Below are positions 61,599 to 64,000 of a stretch of 64,000 nucleotides of DNA, in pieces. The position numbers and the translations under genes are program-made. Source of the DNA: Sulfurimonas sp. (GTDB lineage Bacteria; Campylobacterota; Campylobacteria; Campylobacterales; Sulfurimonadaceae). Under the pieces are notes generated by a model that saw only the letters and a list, made by a program, of their open reading frames with translations, was not told where the DNA came from and ran no database searches. Numbering within the stretch: position 1 is the stretch's first letter; the number at the start of each line of letters is the position of its first letter. The stretch spans positions 62,001 through 126,000 of the forward strand of contig JAABQD010000003.1 of assembly GCA_011391635.1 (NCBI GenBank), given 5' to 3'.

Positions 61599-62290
61599 AA
61601 ACAGCTGTTGTCACAGGTGCTAGTCGTGGGATTGGTCAAGCGATATGTTTGAGGCTTTTATCTCTAGGATATCGTGTGATTGGAGTGAGTAGAACTATCC
61701 ACCAAGAACTTTATGAGAATGAGCATTTTATGCCACTTCAAGCAGATTTATCCAAGGAAGATACGACACTTTTGGCATGTGGAATGCTAAAAGATAAATC
61801 TGTCTCTATCTTGATAAACTGTGCTGGATTTGGAAAATTTGAGCCACATGAGGAGTTAAACCCTCAAACTATTACACAAATGAGTTTTCTCAATCTCACA
61901 GCACCTATGCTTTTAACAAATGCTCTTTTGCGTGATTTGAAACAAAATAGTGGCTATCTTATCAATATAAACTCCATTGAAGCACTCCGAGCGAGTAAAT
62001 TTGCTGGAGTTTATAGTGCGACAAAAGCGGGTTTGAGAGCTTTTAGTGATGCACTTTTTGAAGAGACACGAAAAAGTGGTCTGAGTGTATGTAACATCAA
62101 CCCAGATATGACACAGAGTAGTTTTTATGATGCACTCAGGTTTGAGCCAAGCCAAAATCAGGATGAAAAACTTTTAGGCTCAGATATCGCAGATGCCGTG
62201 GAGCATATTTTAAAAATGAGAAAAGGTGCCGTCGTAACCGACTACACCCTAAGAAGCTTGAATTTTGGGATTTCTAAGAAAAAATCATGA
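61595..62290 (+). CDS. Short-chain dehydrogenase/reductase
   Basis: 231 residues: the nucleotide-binding TGASRGIGQA at the N-terminus, a serine in the INSIEA segment and the catalytic pair YSATK (Tyr-x3-Lys), the complete SDR set. Substrate not predictable. It is co-transcribed with the cytochrome b gene, and its 3' end overlaps the convergent FliT-like gene by 6 bases. One exact copy of the repeated 10-mer (61774) encodes LACGM. Confidence 0.9.
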   Translation: MKTAVVTGASRGIGQAICLRLLSLGYRVIGVSRTIHQELYENEHFMPLQADLSKEDTTLLACGMLKDKSVSILINCAGFGKFEPHEELNPQTITQMSFLNLTAPMLLTNALLRDLKQNSGYLININSIEALRASKFAGVYSATKAGLRAFSDALFEETRKSGLSVCNINPDMTQSSFYDALRFEPSQNQDEKLLGSDIADAVEHILKMRKGAVVTDYTLRSLNFGISKKKS

Positions 62291-62560
62291 CATCATGTCA
62301 AAAGAACGAGATGTCGGGATGTCAGTAGAGCGTAAAAATTTTAGGTTTTTTTGAATCTGTTTCATGGAGTGATTCGTCTCATCTTTCAAGTTATTAATCA
62401 CTCTTTTTGCTTCTTCTAACAGATAAAGAGCCTCTTGAATCTCTGTATGACTTTCAAGCTGAGGCATGTCATCTAAGAGTCTCTCAAGAGAGTTCGTATC
62501 TTTTTCAATGATAGCAATTTTGAGCTTAGTGAGCCACATTCGTTGTTTCTCGCCATGCAT
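62285..62560 (-). CDS. FliT-like flagellar chaperone
   Basis: 91 residues, wholly helical, acidic, without membrane or signal segments. Position after fliD and fliS is the standard place of fliT, whose product is a chaperone for the filament cap FliD. The sequence itself is weakly conserved, so the assignment is mainly from context. Its start lies 35 bases inside the fliS 3' end; a later ATG at 62539 is an alternative. Confidence 0.55.
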   Translation of the reverse strand: MHGEKQRMWLTKLKIAIIEKDTNSLERLLDDMPQLESHTEIQEALYLLEEAKRVINNLKDETNHSMKQIQKNLKFLRSTDIPTSRSFDMMS

Positions 62561-62960
62561 CTAAAAGAGCTTTAAACACTTTACTCACTTCATCAATTTT
62601 CGTAGCATCTTTTTTGATTCCAGAAGTTGTTAAGAGTTGAATTTGATAACCATAAAGCCCTTGCAAATAATTTGCAACTCTGCCTTGTGACAAATCCAAA
62701 ATAGCAACAAGCTCCGTAATAATTGCTATTGAGCGGTTTGTCCAATAAACTCTTTTTTCTACATTTCCATCTTTCATCGCTTTTTTTGCCTGTGCATTAA
62801 AACGAAGTACACCCTCGTACAACATTTCTATCAGCTTTGCTGGAGATTCTATCCCTATATTGTTTTCTGCGTAAATATTATGAGCTACATTGCCATACAT
62901 ATTAGATCCTTTTTTATTATTATCATTTGATTCATTCATAGTATATATATCGGTACTCAT
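62526..62960 (-). CDS. fliS: Flagellin chaperone FliS
   Basis: 144 residues with the FliS core: NNIGIESPAKLIEMLYEGVLRFNAQAKKAM and WTNRSIAIITELVAILDLSQG. FliS binds the C-terminus of flagellin in the cytoplasm to prevent early polymerisation. The N-terminal 15 residues (MSTDIYTMNESND) are variable. It lies downstream of fliD and overlaps the FliT-like gene. Confidence 0.88.
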   Translation of the reverse strand: MSTDIYTMNESNDNNKKGSNMYGNVAHNIYAENNIGIESPAKLIEMLYEGVLRFNAQAKKAMKDGNVEKRVYWTNRSIAIITELVAILDLSQGRVANYLQGLYGYQIQLLTTSGIKKDATKIDEVSKVFKALLDAWRETTNVAH

Positions 62961-62993
62961 TCAAAACCCTTTAGCTTTTTAGTAGTAAATACA

Positions 62994-64000
62994 CTAATTA
63001 TTTGAGTTTTGTGTATTTGCCATCTGTGTAAACATAGAAGATGCTGAGTTTATTTTACTAATCATAATATCATACGCAGCATACTGTTTTTTCATCAACG
63101 CATATCTGCTATCTAATCTCTCTTGTGCTAATGTTTTACGCTCTTCTAAAGCAGTTGTTTTTTCTGAAATAGAAGTTGCTAACTGGTCAAGTGTATTATT
63201 AAAATCTGTATATCCTTTAATTTGTGTCTCAAACAAATCAAAAGCTCCCGTAACGGTAACTGTACTATTATCAGGATTTGTAAAAGTACCCCCTGCAAAA
63301 AATGCTTGAACATTTTTTGAATTTTCATCCATTTTTGTGCCAAGTGTTGTTTTATTGAGTGATAATTTGCCTTTTTCATCCAAATCAAATCCATAGTCAG
63401 ACATCTGTCCAGAAGCACCATTGATGGAGGCAAACATATCTGAGATAACGCGTTTCATTGCTTTAATTGTACTATCACCAGAAAAGATACCTCTTGTTTT
63501 ACTATCTGTACTAGCAAGTGTCATTTTACCTAATTCTGTCATAGCATCATTGTATTTTGTAACAAAACTATCCATTTTTTCAAAAATTGTGTCACGGTTT
63601 TGTTGGATACTTACAGTGGATGTCCCAGCTTCTTTGAGTGTGATATTAAGTCCTGTGATGACATCATCTATTTTATTACTTGTTCGTGTAAGTGTTTGAC
63701 CATTGAATTTAAAGTTTGCATCTACTGCTGTTTGAACAACACTTCCACCCGTTGTCAATTTTGTATCTGAAAGATTACCTGAAGTATCTGTCATTGTAAT
63801 ATTTTGACTTGTTCCAGTGTCTACGGAACTTAAAAACAGACGAAATTCACCACTATTGATTTGAACTACAGTTGCATCTACTTTTGTTCCCGCTACATTG
63901 TTTATAAGTTTTTTAAAGTCATCTAATGTTGTAGTTGCATCATAAGCAAGTGTAAAATCTTTTCCATCAATATTCAAATTCACACTTCCTGCCCCTGAAG
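62994..64000 (-). CDS. fliD: Flagellar filament cap protein FliD (partial, N-terminus beyond window)
   Basis: About 335 residues are visible, reaching the right edge without a start codon upstream in the window. The fragment covers the central and C-terminal parts: NLNIDGKDFTLAYDATTTLDDFKKLIN, NGQTLTRTSNKIDDVITGLNITLKEAG, and the helical C-terminus typical of FliD (YALMKKQYAAYDIMISKINSASSMFTQMA). FliD caps the growing flagellar filament. It is followed by fliS and the FliT-like gene. Confidence 0.92.
   Translation of the reverse strand, partial: SGAGSVNLNIDGKDFTLAYDATTTLDDFKKLINNVAGTKVDATVVQINSGEFRLFLSSVDTGTSQNITMTDTSGNLSDTKLTTGGSVVQTAVDANFKFNGQTLTRTSNKIDDVITGLNITLKEAGTSTVSIQQNRDTIFEKMDSFVTKYNDAMTELGKMTLASTDSKTRGIFSGDSTIKAMKRVISDMFASINGASGQMSDYGFDLDEKGKLSLNKTTLGTKMDENSKNVQAFFAGGTFTNPDNSTVTVTGAFDLFETQIKGYTDFNNTLDQLATSISEKTTALEERKTLAQERLDSRYALMKKQYAAYDIMISKINSASSMFTQMANTQNSNN

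Larger units (their letters stand above)
10419..61783. repeat. Dispersed 10-mer GGCATGTGGA, candidate DNA uptake sequence (about 40 exact copies)
   Basis: Exact copies on the plus strand start at 10419, 11446, 13512, 14814, 19994, 20224, 28970, 34539, 36967, 37097, 40588, 45254, 45808, 48564, 48670, 49418, 50287, 52067, 53602, 54452 and 61774. Copies in the opposite orientation (TCCACATGCC) start at 10433, 12701, 15783, 21443, 29004, 32927, 34272, 35292, 37313, 37744, 37789, 40130, 41481, 41529, 45719, 48576, 49674, 54468 and 59251. One-mismatch relatives lie at 18878, 36194, 37381, 39770, 43026, 46055, 56271 and 61228. The flanks favour T before and A after, giving TGGCATGTGGAA. Orientation is balanced (21 and 19). 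Copies lie in coding and intergenic DNA alike. Positions were found by eye and a few may be missed. Confidence 0.85.

Noticed and set aside
10419-61783. Repeated 10-mer as a Chi site, KOPS or restriction-avoidance signal
   Set aside because: Orientation is balanced and inverted pairs are used as terminators, which fits uptake sequences better; Chi or KOPS would be strand-biased. This is a judgment on one window, not a proof.

Overview
The window is AT-rich, gene-dense bacterial chromosome, most likely from a Campylobacterota member related to Sulfurimonas. The evidence is the recA-eno-FtsB-like-AMIN gene order, a futalosine-pathway mqnD next to fliQ and murB, a CetB-like energy-taxis PAS protein, a SUV3-type helicase, and a periplasmic sulfur/molybdenum respiratory operon. 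The genus is an inference from these families and was not tested by any search. No rRNA, tRNA or CRISPR array was seen.

Layout. 1-7,130: minus-strand operon for a Tat-exported type II DMSO-reductase-family molybdoenzyme: tandem rhodanese, Mo subunit, four-cluster Fe-S subunit, a gamma subunit fused to cytochrome c, a small secreted protein, and a TorD/NarJ-type chaperone cut by the window edge. 7.4-10.4 kb: a D,D-carboxypeptidase, repeat proteins and Mrp. 10.4-21.6 kb: housekeeping genes (aroC, rnc, rnhA, a LapB-like TPR protein, a YeiH transporter, an ABC-F ATPase, Tex). 21.6-29 kb: an RND exporter split into two half-proteins, a MORN-type secreted protein and a MotAB/ZorAB-like stator pair. 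29-49 kb: core genes (recA, eno, mqnD, fliQ, murB, tpx, tsaD, dxr, cdsA, NFACT, helicase, a haem chemoreceptor, cobT-like, amrS). 50-55.9 kb: an accessory patch with a ComEC-like metallo-hydrolase between direct repeats, a diguanylate cyclase, a REP-like palindrome and two toxin-antitoxin modules. 55.9-64 kb: dbpA, ywbE, a response regulator / di-iron MBL sensor / histidine kinase operon, a b-type cytochrome, and fliD-fliS-fliT.

The most striking signal is no gene. The 10-mer GGCATGTGGA (consensus TGGCATGTGGAA) occurs about 40 times exactly on the two strands, where composition predicts well under one. It lies in all reading frames of housekeeping genes. It also forms head-to-head inverted pairs as hairpins between convergent genes, and it is absent from 1-10.4 kb and 21.5-28.9 kb. 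This is how the DNA uptake sequences of Neisseriaceae and Pasteurellaceae behave. I know of no such sequence described for Campylobacterota, so I propose it as a candidate DNA uptake sequence system. One copy marks exactly the edge of the direct repeat beside the ComEC-like gene, which suggests a link between the motif and incoming DNA.
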